Source: Lachnospiraceae bacterium (GTDB lineage: Bacteria > Bacillota > Clostridia > Lachnospirales > Lachnospiraceae). Taken from it: 33,033 nt of DNA. The stretch spans positions 1 through 33,033 of the forward strand of contig JAILOD010000152.1 of assembly GCA_024691015.1 (NCBI GenBank). The letters run 5' to 3'. Positions 8,302-17,345 of the stretch are shown one piece after another. The notes beneath the pieces are model-generated. The model was not told where the DNA came from and did no database searches. It saw nothing but the letters and a program-made list of their open reading frames with translations. How positions within the stretch are numbered: position 1 is the stretch's first letter; each line of letters starts with the position of its first letter. Position numbers and translations under genes: made by a program.

Positions 8302-9606
8302 ATGAGCAATAATGAACATCAGTATAAATTTGAAACTCTTCAATTACACGTGGGACAGGAACAGGCAGATCCGGTTACGGACTCCAGGGCGGTTCCTATC
8401 TATCAGACAACATCCTATGTATTTCACAGTGCAGCACACGCTGCAGACAGATTTAATCTAAGAGATGCAGGTAACATATACGGAAGACTGACTAACAGCA
8501 CACAGGGAGTGCTTGAAGAGAGAGTTGCTGCTCTCGAAGGAGGCGTTGCAGGACTGGCACTTTCAGCCGGGGCAGCAGCGGTAACATATTCACTTATAGC
8601 ACTTGCCGGAGCAGGAGACCATATAGTTGCACAGAATACTATCTACGGCGGAAGCTATAACCTTTTGGACCACACCCTGAGAGATTTCGGTATAGAAACA
8701 ACATTCGTGGATATTCATGATCTCGAAGAGGTAAAAAACGCAATAAACGATAAGACAAAGGCAGTCTTTATAGAGACACTCGGAAATCCGAATTCGGATA
8801 TACCCGATATAGATGCTCTGGCTGCCATAGCACATGAAAACAAAATACCTCTTATTATAGATAATACCTTTGGCACACCGTATTTTATCAGACCGATAGA
8901 GCATGGGGCAGACGTGGTTATTCATTCCGCTACAAAGTTCATAGGAGGTCACGGATCAACGCTTGGAGGAATCATAGTAGATAGTGGAAAATTCGATTGG
9001 AAGGCAAGTGGAAAATTCCCGAGGTTTACCGAGCCGAACCCGAGTTATCACGGTGTTTCGTTTGTTGACGCAGCCGGGGCCGCGGCGTATATTACATATA
9101 TCAGAGCCATTCTTTTAAGAGATACCGGATCGTCAATTGCTCCGATAAGTGCCTGGATATTGCTTCAGAGCCTGGAGACGCTTTCACTCAGGCTTGAGCG
9201 ACATGCCGAGAATACAAAGAAGGTTGTTGAATTCCTTGCAGGGCATCCTCTTGTGGAGAAGGTAAACCATCCTTCTCTTCCCGATCATCCGCAGCACGAG
9301 CTTTACAAGCAGTATTTTCCGAATGGAGGAGGTTCCATTTTTACCTTTGATATAAAGGGCGGACAGAAGGAGGCCTATGCCTTTATAGACGGACTTAAGA
9401 TCTTTTCACTTCTTGCAAATGTCGCAGATGTAAAGAGTCTTGTTATTCATCCGTATGATACGACTCATGCGGAGATGACACCCGAACAGCTTGAGGAGGC
9501 CGGGATACATCAGAATACGATACGTCTTTCAATAGGCACGGAAAATATCGATGATATCATCTGGGATCTTGAACAGGGCTTTGAAGCTGCAAAAGCAGTA
9601 AAATAA
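8302..9606 (+). CDS. O-acetylhomoserine sulfhydrylase (Cys/Met PLP enzyme)
   Basis: A 434-residue enzyme of the Cys/Met-metabolism PLP family, cytoplasmic. The family makes homocysteine from O-acetylhomoserine and sulfide, and can also use methanethiol to make methionine. Landmarks: [10 protein letters not shown] (32-41), YGRLTNSTQ (60-68), SAGAAA (88-93), D187 in [10 protein letters not shown], and the PLP lysine K212 in [10 protein letters not shown]. The length of ~430 residues and the insert around 225-285 fit MetY rather than the shorter MetB/MetC. The ATG at 8302 has AGGAGG (8288-8293) at 8-base spacing. An in-frame ATG at 8260 would add 14 residues but would place the ribosome site inside the gene, so I reject it. 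Cysteine synthase follows after 23 bases. The gene is probably controlled by the MtaR-like regulator downstream. Confidence 0.93.
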   Translation: MSNNEHQYKFETLQLHVGQEQADPVTDSRAVPIYQTTSYVFHSAAHAADRFNLRDAGNIYGRLTNSTQGVLEERVAALEGGVAGLALSAGAAAVTYSLIALAGAGDHIVAQNTIYGGSYNLLDHTLRDFGIETTFVDIHDLEEVKNAINDKTKAVFIETLGNPNSDIPDIDALAAIAHENKIPLIIDNTFGTPYFIRPIEHGADVVIHSATKFIGGHGSTLGGIIVDSGKFDWKASGKFPRFTEPNPSYHGVSFVDAAGAAAYITYIRAILLRDTGSSIAPISAWILLQSLETLSLRLERHAENTKKVVEFLAGHPLVEKVNHPSLPDHPQHELYKQYFPNGGGSIFTFDIKGGQKEAYAFIDGLKIFSLLANVADVKSLVIHPYDTTHAEMTPEQLEEAGIHQNTIRLSIGTENIDDIIWDLEQGFEAAKAVK

Positions 9607-9629
9607 TAAATAATATTAGGAGGCATATT

Positions 9630-10553
9630 ATGTTGGATATAAAACAGAGTGCATCAGAGCTGGTTGGAAATACCCCCCTGTTAAGGGCAAAGAGATACAG
9701 TGAGGAGGCCGGAATAAAGGGTGCGGGCTTACTTGCAAAGCTTGAATATCTTAATCCGGCAGGGTCCGTTAAGGACAGGATCGCTCTTAATATGATAATC
9801 GATGCCGAGCAGAAGGGAATACTTAAAGCGGGGGCTACCATAATCGAGCCCACCAGCGGAAATACCGGTATAGGGCTTGCGGCAATAGCTGCAGCAAAGG
9901 GATACAAGGCGATCTTTACACTTCCCGAAACCATGAGCGTTGAGAGAAGAAAGATGCTTGCCGCATACGGTGCTTCCCTTGAGCTCACAGAAGGTGCAAA
10001 GGGAATGAAGGGTGCTATTGAAAAGGCAAAAGAGCTGGAAGGCTCTATTCCCGGTGCCGTGATACTAGGTCAGTTTGAAAATCCGGCTAATCCCGAAGCA
10101 CATTACAAAACGACTGGTCCGGAGATCTATGATCAGACAGAGGGAGCGGTTGATATATTTGTTGCCGGAGTCGGTACGGGAGGAACCTTAAGCGGTGTCG
10201 GAAAGTACCTAAAGGAGAAGAAACCTTCGGTTAAGGTAATAGCAGTTGAGCCGGCTGCTTCTCCTGTTCTGTCGGGAGGACAGAGCGGACCCCATAAGAT
10301 ACAGGGTATCGGTGCGGGCTTTGTTCCGGACACGTTAGATACCGATATTTATGACGAGATCATAACCATAGAGAATGATGACGCCTTTACGGAGAGCAAA
10401 AGGTTTGCAGCTTCTGAGGGCATCCTGGTCGGCATCTCCTCCGGGGCGGCACTGAAAGCCGGAGTGATATTGGCATCAAGAGAGGAATACAGGGATTCAA
10501 ATATTGTTGTATTGCTTCCGGATTCGGGAGACAGATATCTTTCTGTATTATAA
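9630..10553 (+). CDS. cysK: Cysteine synthase (O-acetylserine sulfhydrylase)
   Basis: A 307-residue fold-type II PLP enzyme that makes cysteine from O-acetylserine and sulfide. Landmarks: LVGNTPLL at the start, PLP lysine K48 in NPAGSVKDR, the substrate loop [11 protein letters not shown] (74-84), the phosphate loop [10 protein letters not shown], and [11 protein letters not shown] at the C-terminus. AGGAGG (9618-9623) lies 6 bases before the ATG. It shares an operon with the sulfhydrylase gene, so the pair feeds sulfide into both cysteine and homocysteine. It ends 14 bases before a terminator. CysK and CysM cannot be told apart with certainty here, but length and motifs favour CysK. Confidence 0.94.
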   Translation: MLDIKQSASELVGNTPLLRAKRYSEEAGIKGAGLLAKLEYLNPAGSVKDRIALNMIIDAEQKGILKAGATIIEPTSGNTGIGLAAIAAAKGYKAIFTLPETMSVERRKMLAAYGASLELTEGAKGMKGAIEKAKELEGSIPGAVILGQFENPANPEAHYKTTGPEIYDQTEGAVDIFVAGVGTGGTLSGVGKYLKEKKPSVKVIAVEPAASPVLSGGQSGPHKIQGIGAGFVPDTLDTDIYDEIITIENDDAFTESKRFAASEGILVGISSGAALKAGVILASREEYRDSNIVVLLPDSGDRYLSVL

Positions 10554-10567
10554 TTAAAAGCGGGATT

Positions 10568-10594
10568 AAAAGGGGATCAATTTCCCCTTTTTTT
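10568..10594 (+). terminator. Rho-independent terminator after cysK
   Basis: AAAAGGGGA (10568-10576) pairs with TCCCCTTTT (10583-10591) and the T run extends to 10594. The hairpin is short and U-rich, and it separates cysK from the LysR gene. Confidence 0.82.
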
Positions 10595-10606
10595 CAGTTA
10601 TCAATA

Positions 10607-10615
10607 TGTTATAAT
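10607..10615 (+). promoter_or_regulatory. Extended -10 promoter for the LysR gene
   Basis: TGTTATAAT gives a perfect TATAAT (10610-10615) with the TGn extension. There is no convincing -35. It lies 32 bases before the ATG at 10648, with AAGGGGG (10636-10642) as the ribosome site. The LysR gene therefore has its own promoter. Confidence 0.65.
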
Positions 10616-10647
10616 CAACACTAAAATTAAAATATAAGGGGGAAAGT

Positions 10648-11553
10648 ATGACTTTACAGCAGATGAAGTATGTCATAGAGATCGCGGAAAGGGGCTCGAT
10701 GAATGAGGCGGCAAAATCCTTGTACCTGTCACAACCAAGTCTTTCGGGCAGTCTTAAGGAACTTGAAAAGGAATTGGGGATCACGGTTTTTTCAAGAAGC
10801 AACAGAGGAATAGAACTTACCACACAGGGAAGAGAATTTATAGGTTATGCCAGGCAGATACTTGAACAGTATGAGCTTATGGAAAACCATTACCATGGCA
10901 AGAACGACACAGAAAAGAAATTCTATGTCTCTACCCAGCATTATACATTTGCGGTGGAAGCATTTTCAAAGGTTTTAAAAAGGGCCGGTATAGATGAATA
11001 TGATTTTGCCATATATGAGACCAGGACTCATGAGATAATTGAAGATGTAAAGAATATGAGAAGTGAGCTTGGTATCCTCTATCTTAATGACTTTAACGAA
11101 AGAGTCATAAACAAGGAGCTTACAGAAAACAATCTGATTTTTACGGAGCTCTTTACCTGTGATACATATGTTTATCTTAGTGCGGATAATCCTCTTTCGA
11201 AAAAGCCGAGTATTTCCTTTAAGGAGCTTGACGGTTATCCCTGTCTGTCGTTCGATCAGGGCAACAAGAATTCGTTCTATTTTGCAGAGGAAGTTTTAAG
11301 TACATATCCCTATAAAAAGACCATTCACGTAAATGACAGGGCCACGGCATTAAATATGATGACACTTCTGAACGGTTTCACGCTCTGCTCCGGCGTGATA
11401 TGCGAAGAATTAAACGGTGACGGATATATAGCCATACCTCTCGAGAGTGATGAAAAAATGAGAATAGGTTATATCAAAAGGACTGACAGCAAGCTCAGTG
11501 ATATAGCAAAAAAATTCATTAAGGAAATGAAAAAGTACGGGCCGATCAAATAG
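10648..11553 (+). CDS. LysR-type regulator, MtaR/CpsY-like
   Basis: A 301-residue LysR regulator. The winged helix-turn-helix is at ~1-62 (GSMNEAAKSLYLSQPSLSGSLKELEKELG), followed by a linker helix and a periplasmic-binding-like effector domain. Segments such as STQHYTFAVEAFSKVL, ETRTHEIIEDVKNMRSELG, SFDQGNKNSFYFAEE and LNGDGYIAIPL closely recall the streptococcal MtaR/CpsY/MetR regulators of methionine and cysteine uptake and synthesis; this comparison is from memory. Its position after metY-type and cysK genes, and the near-match box at 8179-8195, support control of sulfur amino acid synthesis. It is monocistronic, with its own promoter. Its stop codon lies inside a triple 11-base repeat. 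Confidence 0.92.
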   Translation: MTLQQMKYVIEIAERGSMNEAAKSLYLSQPSLSGSLKELEKELGITVFSRSNRGIELTTQGREFIGYARQILEQYELMENHYHGKNDTEKKFYVSTQHYTFAVEAFSKVLKRAGIDEYDFAIYETRTHEIIEDVKNMRSELGILYLNDFNERVINKELTENNLIFTELFTCDTYVYLSADNPLSKKPSISFKELDGYPCLSFDQGNKNSFYFAEEVLSTYPYKKTIHVNDRATALNMMTLLNGFTLCSGVICEELNGDGYIAIPLESDEKMRIGYIKRTDSKLSDIAKKFIKEMKKYGPIK

Positions 11554-11580
11554 CAATAAAATAGCGATTAAATAGCGATT
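11548..11580 (+). repeat. Three tandem 11-base repeats spanning the LysR stop codon
   Basis: Units AAATAGCAATA (11548-11558), AAATAGCGATT (11559-11569) and AAATAGCGATT (11570-11580) follow each other exactly. The period of 11 is about one helical turn, so the A-tracts face the same side. The array lies just upstream of the promoter for the large kinase. The TAG of the first unit is the LysR stop codon. Confidence 0.8.
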
Positions 11581-11593
11581 TAATGATTTAATA

Positions 11594-11622
11594 TAGAAAT
11601 AAAGCCATAAAGATATTATAAT
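11594..11622 (+). promoter_or_regulatory. Probable promoter of the large kinase operon
   Basis: TAGAAA (11594-11599), a 17-base spacer and a perfect TATAAT (11617-11622). This predicts a start near 11629 and a ~54-base leader before the ATG at 11683. The tandem 11-base repeats lie directly upstream. Confidence 0.55.
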
Positions 11623-11643
11623 ATAAAAGGGTTGTTTCTACCG

Positions 11644-11672
11644 CCGAGACCAGTCACATGGTCGGATCGGAG
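11644..11672 (+). promoter_or_regulatory. Leader hairpin overlapping the ribosome binding site
   Basis: CCGAGACC (11644-11651) can pair with GGTC (11660-11663) and TCGG (11667-11670), leaving an 8-base loop and a 3-base bulge. The GGAG ribosome site (11669-11672) overlaps the 3' arm. Folding would partly hide the start of the 1629-residue kinase. It matches no riboswitch class I know. Confidence 0.45.
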
Positions 11673-11682
11673 ATGAAATGAA

Positions 11683-14600
11683 ATGAAAAAATATCTTTTC
11701 CCGTTTAACTTACGGAGTATCGCGATCATTATAATAGGCTTTGTTTTTAATCTCATGGGACGGGGGATCACTGAGAATTATTCTTTGCCTCTGTTTGGTG
11801 ATACCATCGGAACCTTCTGGACGGCCATTATGCTTGGGCCGGTTGCCGGAAGCGTTACCGGTATACTTACAAATCTTGTCTCCCTTATCTGGGCTCCTTT
11901 CGATTGGATATATCTTTTTGTCAATGTCACGGGTGCTGTTATAGTAGGACATCGTCTTTACAAGAGGGACAGAGTGGATCTGTTTGCCGTTGTGTCCACT
12001 GCAGTCATGGCAATTCTTGCGATGACAATAGTTTCCACACCATTAAATATGATGCTGAACAGTGGATTCACCGGGAATGCCTGGGGGGATGCTCTTATTG
12101 AAATGCTGTCTATGTATATTGGGGTTAAGGTTATCTGTCAAATAGCGGGGGAACTTATCGTGAATATTCCCGATAAGCTTCTTTCACTTATCATCATTGT
12201 TTATTCCATTCGTTTGTTTGAAAAGATGGGCGTCACAATAAGGCCTGATGAGGAGGAAAAAAGAAAAGAGGCAAAGGATGCGGGGAGTCTTATATTTTTT
12301 ATAGGCTTGCTTTCGGCACTTTCTTTTTATTCTGTACGCTCTGAGACTGTTTATGCCGCTGATAATGTTGATTTCAATTCCGATTTTGTTTCAACAATTT
12401 ATGGGGTAAATGATGGTCTGAATTCTGTGGAGATCAATTCCGTTACACAGACCGGAGACGGCTATATGTGGGCAGGTGCTTATTCCGGGATTTATCGCTA
12501 TGACAGTACGGAATTCAAACAGTTTATTCCCGGTAACCGTATCAGCAATGCGATCTATCTGTTCACTGATAGGAAAGGGAGACTGTGGGTCTGCACCAAT
12601 GACGCCGGAGTTTTCGTGTATGACACGGATACCAGAAGGGGCTCGGTTATCTCAACTGAAGACGGACTGAGTTCAGATTATGTCAGAGGTATTTGTGAGG
12701 ACCGGAACGGAAACATATATCTGGCCACAACATCTTCCATAAATTGTCTTAGGACTTATGTAGGACAGGATAAGCTTGGAGCTGACGGTAGGACAGAAGA
12801 GGATCAGCTGTTTACTTCCTGCGAAATAAGTGAGATCAGGCCAATAGAGGAAATATCAAATGTTTCATCTCTGTTATGTACAAAACACAACGATATCTGC
12901 GGTATTACCGAGACCGGACTGTTGTTTTCCTTAAGTGACGGGGTTCTGATGGACACGATGGAGAGCTCTCTTTCGAGTATGTTTTATACGGCTGCCGGAT
13001 ATGACGGAGATTCACTTTTGCTTGTAGGTACAACATCAAATTCACTTGATCTTGTCCGCATAAAAAACGGAAATCTGATCCGGGAGGATACCATTGAGCT
13101 TCCTCATTGTTCGGGCGTTAACAGGATTCTGTACAAGGACAGATATAAGGGTTTTTTTATATGCTGTGATAACGGTATTGCCTTTGTAGACAAAGAGGGG
13201 AATTTCCAGGATCTTACAATGGACGGCTTTGATTCCGCAATAGCCGATGTAACGGTTGATAAGCAGGGGAATATCTGGTTTTCATCTACAAAACATGGAA
13301 TTCTCAAAATGTCAGTCGATCCGTTCAGCGATCTTTTTGATAAGATAGGTGAGTCTGACAGGGTGGTAAATTCCATATGTATAGATAATAATATCGTTTA
13401 TATCGGTACGGATGACGGTGTTATAAAAACAGATATAAAAGCCGGTAAAAAACTGTATGACGAAAAGCTTTCGCATTTCGATGGCACAAGGATAAGACAT
13501 ATATATAAAGACACAAAGGGAGGCTTCTGGTTTTCGACCTACGGTAAGGAAGGTCTGGTATATTTAAGCCCGGACGGGAATTTTACTGTATATAACGATG
13601 AGAATTCCGGGGCACTCGGTTCGAGGTTCAGGTTTGTACGTGAGCTTAGAGACGGACGTATATTAGCGGCTTCGAATGAAGGGCTTACGTATTTTAAAGA
13701 CAACAAGGTGGTAAAGACTCTCGGAGTGAATGACGGTATTGATGTGCCCAAAATACTTGCCTGCGATGAAGCTGAGGACGGCACTCTTATAATCGGAACC
13801 GACGGTGGAGGTGTATATGAGATAAAGGATGACAAGGTATATAAGCATTGGGGAAAGGCTGAAGGTCTTTTAAGCCTGGTAGTCATGAAGATAGTACCCG
13901 TATCCGGTGGGAGTATATATGTTGCCAGTAACGGGCTTTACTATCATCCTCATAATGCACTTATAAAAAAGCTTGTAAATTTCCCGTATCAGAATAACTA
14001 TAATATATATATAAGCGAAGACCACAGGGCTTTTATAAGCTCGAGTGCGGGGCTTTATGTAGCAGAAGAGGCTGACATTATAAGTGACAATGAGGACTAT
14101 CCGTATTCCCTGCTTAACAGAAAATATGGGCTGAATACAACTCTTACATCCAATTCATTCGATGGGTTCTGTGAAGATAAAATGTATCTTTGCTGTACGG
14201 ATGGAGTTAAAGTTTTGAATATAAATGAATACGATAAGGTTGATCCGAATTACAGCATAGTGTTAAACAGCCTTACCAAAGAAGGAGAAGATGCAAAGCT
14301 GACTAAAGGAATGTATATACTTGAACCAGGTAACGGACAGGTTCTTATTACACCCGCGGTATTAAATTATACAGCCACCGATCCGCTGGTAAGCGTTTTT
14401 CTGGAAGGAGTTGATAAGGAAGCGATAGTCGCAAGACAGTCGGCTATGGAAACCATGTATTATCCCGAGATACCGTTTGGTGATCATAAGCTCATAGTAA
14501 GCGTTTTATCCGATTCGGGACAGAGTATAAAAGAAAAGGTATTCCTTATCCATAAAGATGCAAAGCTTTACGAGAAGACCTATTATAAGGTTTATCTTAT

Positions 14601-16572
14601 AATCTGCTCTATGATCCTTTTTATCCTTATTATCTGGCTTCTTGCAAAGATGGGAAATATGGCCGTTATCAACAGGCAGTATAACGAGATAAGGGAAGCC
14701 AAGGAAGATGCCGAGCTTGCCAATCAGGCAAAGTCCAGGTTTTTGGCTCAGATGTCTCATGAGATAAGGACACCTATAAATGCGGTTCTCGGTATGGATG
14801 AGATGATCTTAAGAGAGACGACCGATCCGGATATCAGGAGCTATGCAAGAGATATATACACAGCCGGACAGACTCTGCTTTCGCTGATAAACGATATTCT
14901 GGATTCATCAAAGATGGAGTCCGGAAAGATGGAGATAGTTCCCGAGGATTATGAGCTTTCGGGAATGATAAAGGATCTGGTCAACATGATAACAGCCCGT
15001 GCACAGGCGAAAGATCTGAAGCTTATCACAGAGGTGGATAAGGAGCTGCCGAGGGTGTTAAACGGTGATGATATAAGGATAAAACAGGTAGTTACCAACA
15101 TCCTTACGAACGCTGTTAAATATACAAATACCGGCTCTGTTACATTGAGAGTCGGAGGAGAGAGAAGGGGTGATATACTTCTTTTAAAGGTAGAGGTTGA
15201 GGACACCGGAATAGGTATAAAAGAAGAGGATCTGCCTAAGCTGTTTATGGCTTTCCAGCGTATTGAAGAAAACCGGAACCGTACCATAGAGGGAACCGGG
15301 CTTGGAATGAACATAACCATCCAGTTGCTCGAAATGATGGGTTCTGAGCTTAAAGTAAGCTCCATATACGGAAAGGGATCGAAATTTTCCTTCGAGCTTG
15401 AACAGCCTGTTGTTGACGACTCGCCGATAGGGGACTTTGATAAGAGATTAAAAGAAGATGACATTTTTGAAACCGAAAGTAAGGCCTTTACAGCCGAAAA
15501 TGCCCATGTACTCGTCGTGGATGATAACTCCATGAACAGGAAGGTGTTTAAGAGTCTGTTAAAACCGCTTCTGGTTAAAGTAAGCGAGGCGGGCAGCGGG
15601 GCAGAGGCTCTTGCAAAGGTTGGAATGGAAAGCTTCGATATGATCTTCATGGATCACATGATGCCCGAAATGGATGGCGTGGAAACTATGAAGAAAATAA
15701 AGGAACAAGAGGAGTTTAAGGATATACCGGTCTTTGTTCTTACCGCAAATGCGGTTGCCGGCGCAAAGGATGAATACATAAAAATGGGCTTTGACGGTTT
15801 TCTGTCAAAACCGGTGGCTTTAGATAAGCTTGAAGATGCTATGAGAGAAACCCTTCCGGATGAACTCATTCATTATCTGACACCTGAGGAGGCAGCAGAA
15901 CAAAGAGGCGTAAGCAGTTCAAAGAATACTCTTCCCGAGGGGCTTCCGGATGTGGACGGCCTGGATTGGAGCTATGCCTTTATGCATCTGCCTGGTGAAG
16001 AGCTTCTTCGCGAAAATGTCGGATCCTTTTTCGATATCATTTTACCTCAGGCGGATAAGCTGGACAGGTTCTATGCTGCACTTAAGGATAATGAAAATGA
16101 TGAGGCACTGGAAGAATATCGCATTCTGGTTCACGGAATGAAGAGTGCTGCAGCAACCGTTGGAATAGTTCCTCTGGCAGGTATGGCAAAGGTACTGGAA
16201 TTCGCCGCTCGTGATAAAAACCTGAAGGTGATATACTCTATGCATGAGACCTTTATATATGAATGGAGGTCCTATGAAGAAAAGCTTAAGGCGGTGATCG
16301 GTGAAAGAGAAAGCACAGAAGAAGCAGCCGAAAAAAAGAACGGGGACAGCGCAATACTTGAAGCCAGCTTTGATATCCTTTCCACAGCACTTGAAGATAT
16401 GGATATTGATGCGGCGGATGATATAATGAATAAGCTTACCGGTTACAGCTTTGGTGAAGATATTGACGGGCTTATAAAAAAACTGAACGGAGCGGTGAAA
16501 AACCTTGATGAGGATGAAGCACATGCTATTATGGATCAGATAAAAAATAATATGGAGAATAACGGAAAATGA
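11683..16572 (+). CDS. Giant hybrid kinase: ECF-S-like membrane domain, beta propeller, Y_Y_Y, HisKA, HATPase, REC, Hpt
   Basis: A 1629-residue protein. Residues 8-185 form a multi-helix membrane domain resembling ECF transporter S components (SLPLFGDTIGTFW, MLGPVAGSVTGILTNL). A charged linker (186-199) leads to a second, signal-peptide-like hydrophobic stretch (202-226, ending VYAAD). Residues ~230-850 carry at least eight two-component propeller repeats (for example GYMWAGAYSGIYRYD, GRLWVCTNDAGVFVYD, GNIWFSSTKHGILKM, GTLIIGTDGGGVYEI). A Y_Y_Y-like domain (~855-955) and one membrane segment (969-988) follow. Then come HisKA with H1026, an ATPase (N1143, DTGIGI 1174-1179, GTGLGM 1204-1209), a receiver (D1280/D1281, D1324, K1376) and Hpt with H1484. 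A helical tail (1556-1629) ends it. The propeller should be extracellular and probably senses a glycan-derived ligand (inference). The next gene overlaps by 4 bases. Confidence 0.94.
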   Translation: MKKYLFPFNLRSIAIIIIGFVFNLMGRGITENYSLPLFGDTIGTFWTAIMLGPVAGSVTGILTNLVSLIWAPFDWIYLFVNVTGAVIVGHRLYKRDRVDLFAVVSTAVMAILAMTIVSTPLNMMLNSGFTGNAWGDALIEMLSMYIGVKVICQIAGELIVNIPDKLLSLIIIVYSIRLFEKMGVTIRPDEEEKRKEAKDAGSLIFFIGLLSALSFYSVRSETVYAADNVDFNSDFVSTIYGVNDGLNSVEINSVTQTGDGYMWAGAYSGIYRYDSTEFKQFIPGNRISNAIYLFTDRKGRLWVCTNDAGVFVYDTDTRRGSVISTEDGLSSDYVRGICEDRNGNIYLATTSSINCLRTYVGQDKLGADGRTEEDQLFTSCEISEIRPIEEISNVSSLLCTKHNDICGITETGLLFSLSDGVLMDTMESSLSSMFYTAAGYDGDSLLLVGTTSNSLDLVRIKNGNLIREDTIELPHCSGVNRILYKDRYKGFFICCDNGIAFVDKEGNFQDLTMDGFDSAIADVTVDKQGNIWFSSTKHGILKMSVDPFSDLFDKIGESDRVVNSICIDNNIVYIGTDDGVIKTDIKAGKKLYDEKLSHFDGTRIRHIYKDTKGGFWFSTYGKEGLVYLSPDGNFTVYNDENSGALGSRFRFVRELRDGRILAASNEGLTYFKDNKVVKTLGVNDGIDVPKILACDEAEDGTLIIGTDGGGVYEIKDDKVYKHWGKAEGLLSLVVMKIVPVSGGSIYVASNGLYYHPHNALIKKLVNFPYQNNYNIYISEDHRAFISSSAGLYVAEEADIISDNEDYPYSLLNRKYGLNTTLTSNSFDGFCEDKMYLCCTDGVKVLNINEYDKVDPNYSIVLNSLTKEGEDAKLTKGMYILEPGNGQVLITPAVLNYTATDPLVSVFLEGVDKEAIVARQSAMETMYYPEIPFGDHKLIVSVLSDSGQSIKEKVFLIHKDAKLYEKTYYKVYLIICSMILFILIIWLLAKMGNMAVINRQYNEIREAKEDAELANQAKSRFLAQMSHEIRTPINAVLGMDEMILRETTDPDIRSYARDIYTAGQTLLSLINDILDSSKMESGKMEIVPEDYELSGMIKDLVNMITARAQAKDLKLITEVDKELPRVLNGDDIRIKQVVTNILTNAVKYTNTGSVTLRVGGERRGDILLLKVEVEDTGIGIKEEDLPKLFMAFQRIEENRNRTIEGTGLGMNITIQLLEMMGSELKVSSIYGKGSKFSFELEQPVVDDSPIGDFDKRLKEDDIFETESKAFTAENAHVLVVDDNSMNRKVFKSLLKPLLVKVSEAGSGAEALAKVGMESFDMIFMDHMMPEMDGVETMKKIKEQEEFKDIPVFVLTANAVAGAKDEYIKMGFDGFLSKPVALDKLEDAMRETLPDELIHYLTPEEAAEQRGVSSSKNTLPEGLPDVDGLDWSYAFMHLPGEELLRENVGSFFDIILPQADKLDRFYAALKDNENDEALEEYRILVHGMKSAAATVGIVPLAGMAKVLEFAARDKNLKVIYSMHETFIYEWRSYEEKLKAVIGERESTEEAAEKKNGDSAILEASFDILSTALEDMDIDAADDIMNKLTGYSFGEDIDGLIKKLNGAVKNLDEDEAHAIMDQIKNNMENNGK

Positions 16573-17324
16573 TCAAAATACTGTTTATCGGAAAAATGGA
16601 TAATGAAATGCAGGAGAAGAACGAATATCTGAGGAACTTTGCGAGAGTTGTGCTTTGTGTTGAGACTACACAGAATGCAGCTGCAATGCTTGAGCTTACG
16701 GATCCTGATCTGGTACTGGTCCTGCTTCAGGGTGTTTATGATGTGGATATGAGTATTTTCGAGGTTTTATGTCGTGACTATCCCTCCATTCCTGTTCTTA
16801 CCGTGGGGAGCGTCGGAGAGTTCAGGAATTTTTCAACCTATTTCAGCGGTAATCAGTTTGAAAATCTATTGAGTCCTGTGGAAAATGAGGATCTCTTACT
16901 TGCGATCTGCAGACGTTTGTCGCTTACACCGGATGAAGTGAAGGGTGTAAGTGGAGCCGATACAGGGAAGAAGCATCTTCTTCTGGTTGATGATAATGCA
17001 ATGACGCTTCGTTCATTAAAGAGCATGCTCGAGAGTAAATATAAGATATCACTGGCTAATTCGGGAATGAAGGCTATGACAAGTATCGGAAAAGACAGAC
17101 CGGATCTCATACTTTTAGATTATGAAATGCCGGTGTGCGACGGAAGGCAGACTCTGGAAATGATAAGAGCGGATGATGAGATAAAGGATATCCCTGTGAT
17201 CTTTCTTACCGGAGTAAATGACAGAGAGCATATCCAGGCGGTTTTAAAGCTGCAACCCTCCGGCTATCTTTTAAAACCGGCGGATCAGCAGACACTTATG
17301 GACACCATAGAAAAGGCTTTGTGA
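16569..17324 (+). CDS. Double-receiver response regulator without output domain (first receiver degenerate)
   Basis: A 251-residue protein. Residues ~1-120 have a receiver-like pattern (IKILFIG, PDLVLVLLQG), but the acidic pair and phosphoacceptor are missing: the expected Asp position in LVLVLLQG is hydrophobic. Residues ~135-251 are a canonical receiver with D141/D142, D184 in LLDYEMPVCDG, T214 and K236. There is no DNA-binding, enzymatic or HD-GYP domain. It overlaps the large kinase by 4 bases (ATGA at 16569), so it is the likely acceptor for that kinase's Hpt domain (inference). It may work through protein contact, for instance with the HD-GYP protein encoded next. Confidence 0.92.
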   Translation: MIKILFIGKMDNEMQEKNEYLRNFARVVLCVETTQNAAAMLELTDPDLVLVLLQGVYDVDMSIFEVLCRDYPSIPVLTVGSVGEFRNFSTYFSGNQFENLLSPVENEDLLLAICRRLSLTPDEVKGVSGADTGKKHLLLVDDNAMTLRSLKSMLESKYKISLANSGMKAMTSIGKDRPDLILLDYEMPVCDGRQTLEMIRADDEIKDIPVIFLTGVNDREHIQAVLKLQPSGYLLKPADQQTLMDTIEKAL

Positions 17325-17345
17325 TCTTATATGGGAGGGGAAAAA

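Noticed and set aside
11634-11642. GTTTCTACC, the J2/3 core sequence of purine riboswitches, in the leader of the giant kinase
   Set aside because: Only 11 bases separate it from the TATAAT. There is no P1/P2 stem, no ATATGG loop, and no ACTA closing segment after the following hairpin.
14949-15650. 233-codon open frame on the - strand
   Set aside because: It is the mirror of the kinase and receiver region of the large hybrid kinase, with Ser/Leu-rich low-complexity protein and no ribosome site. It is a shadow frame.
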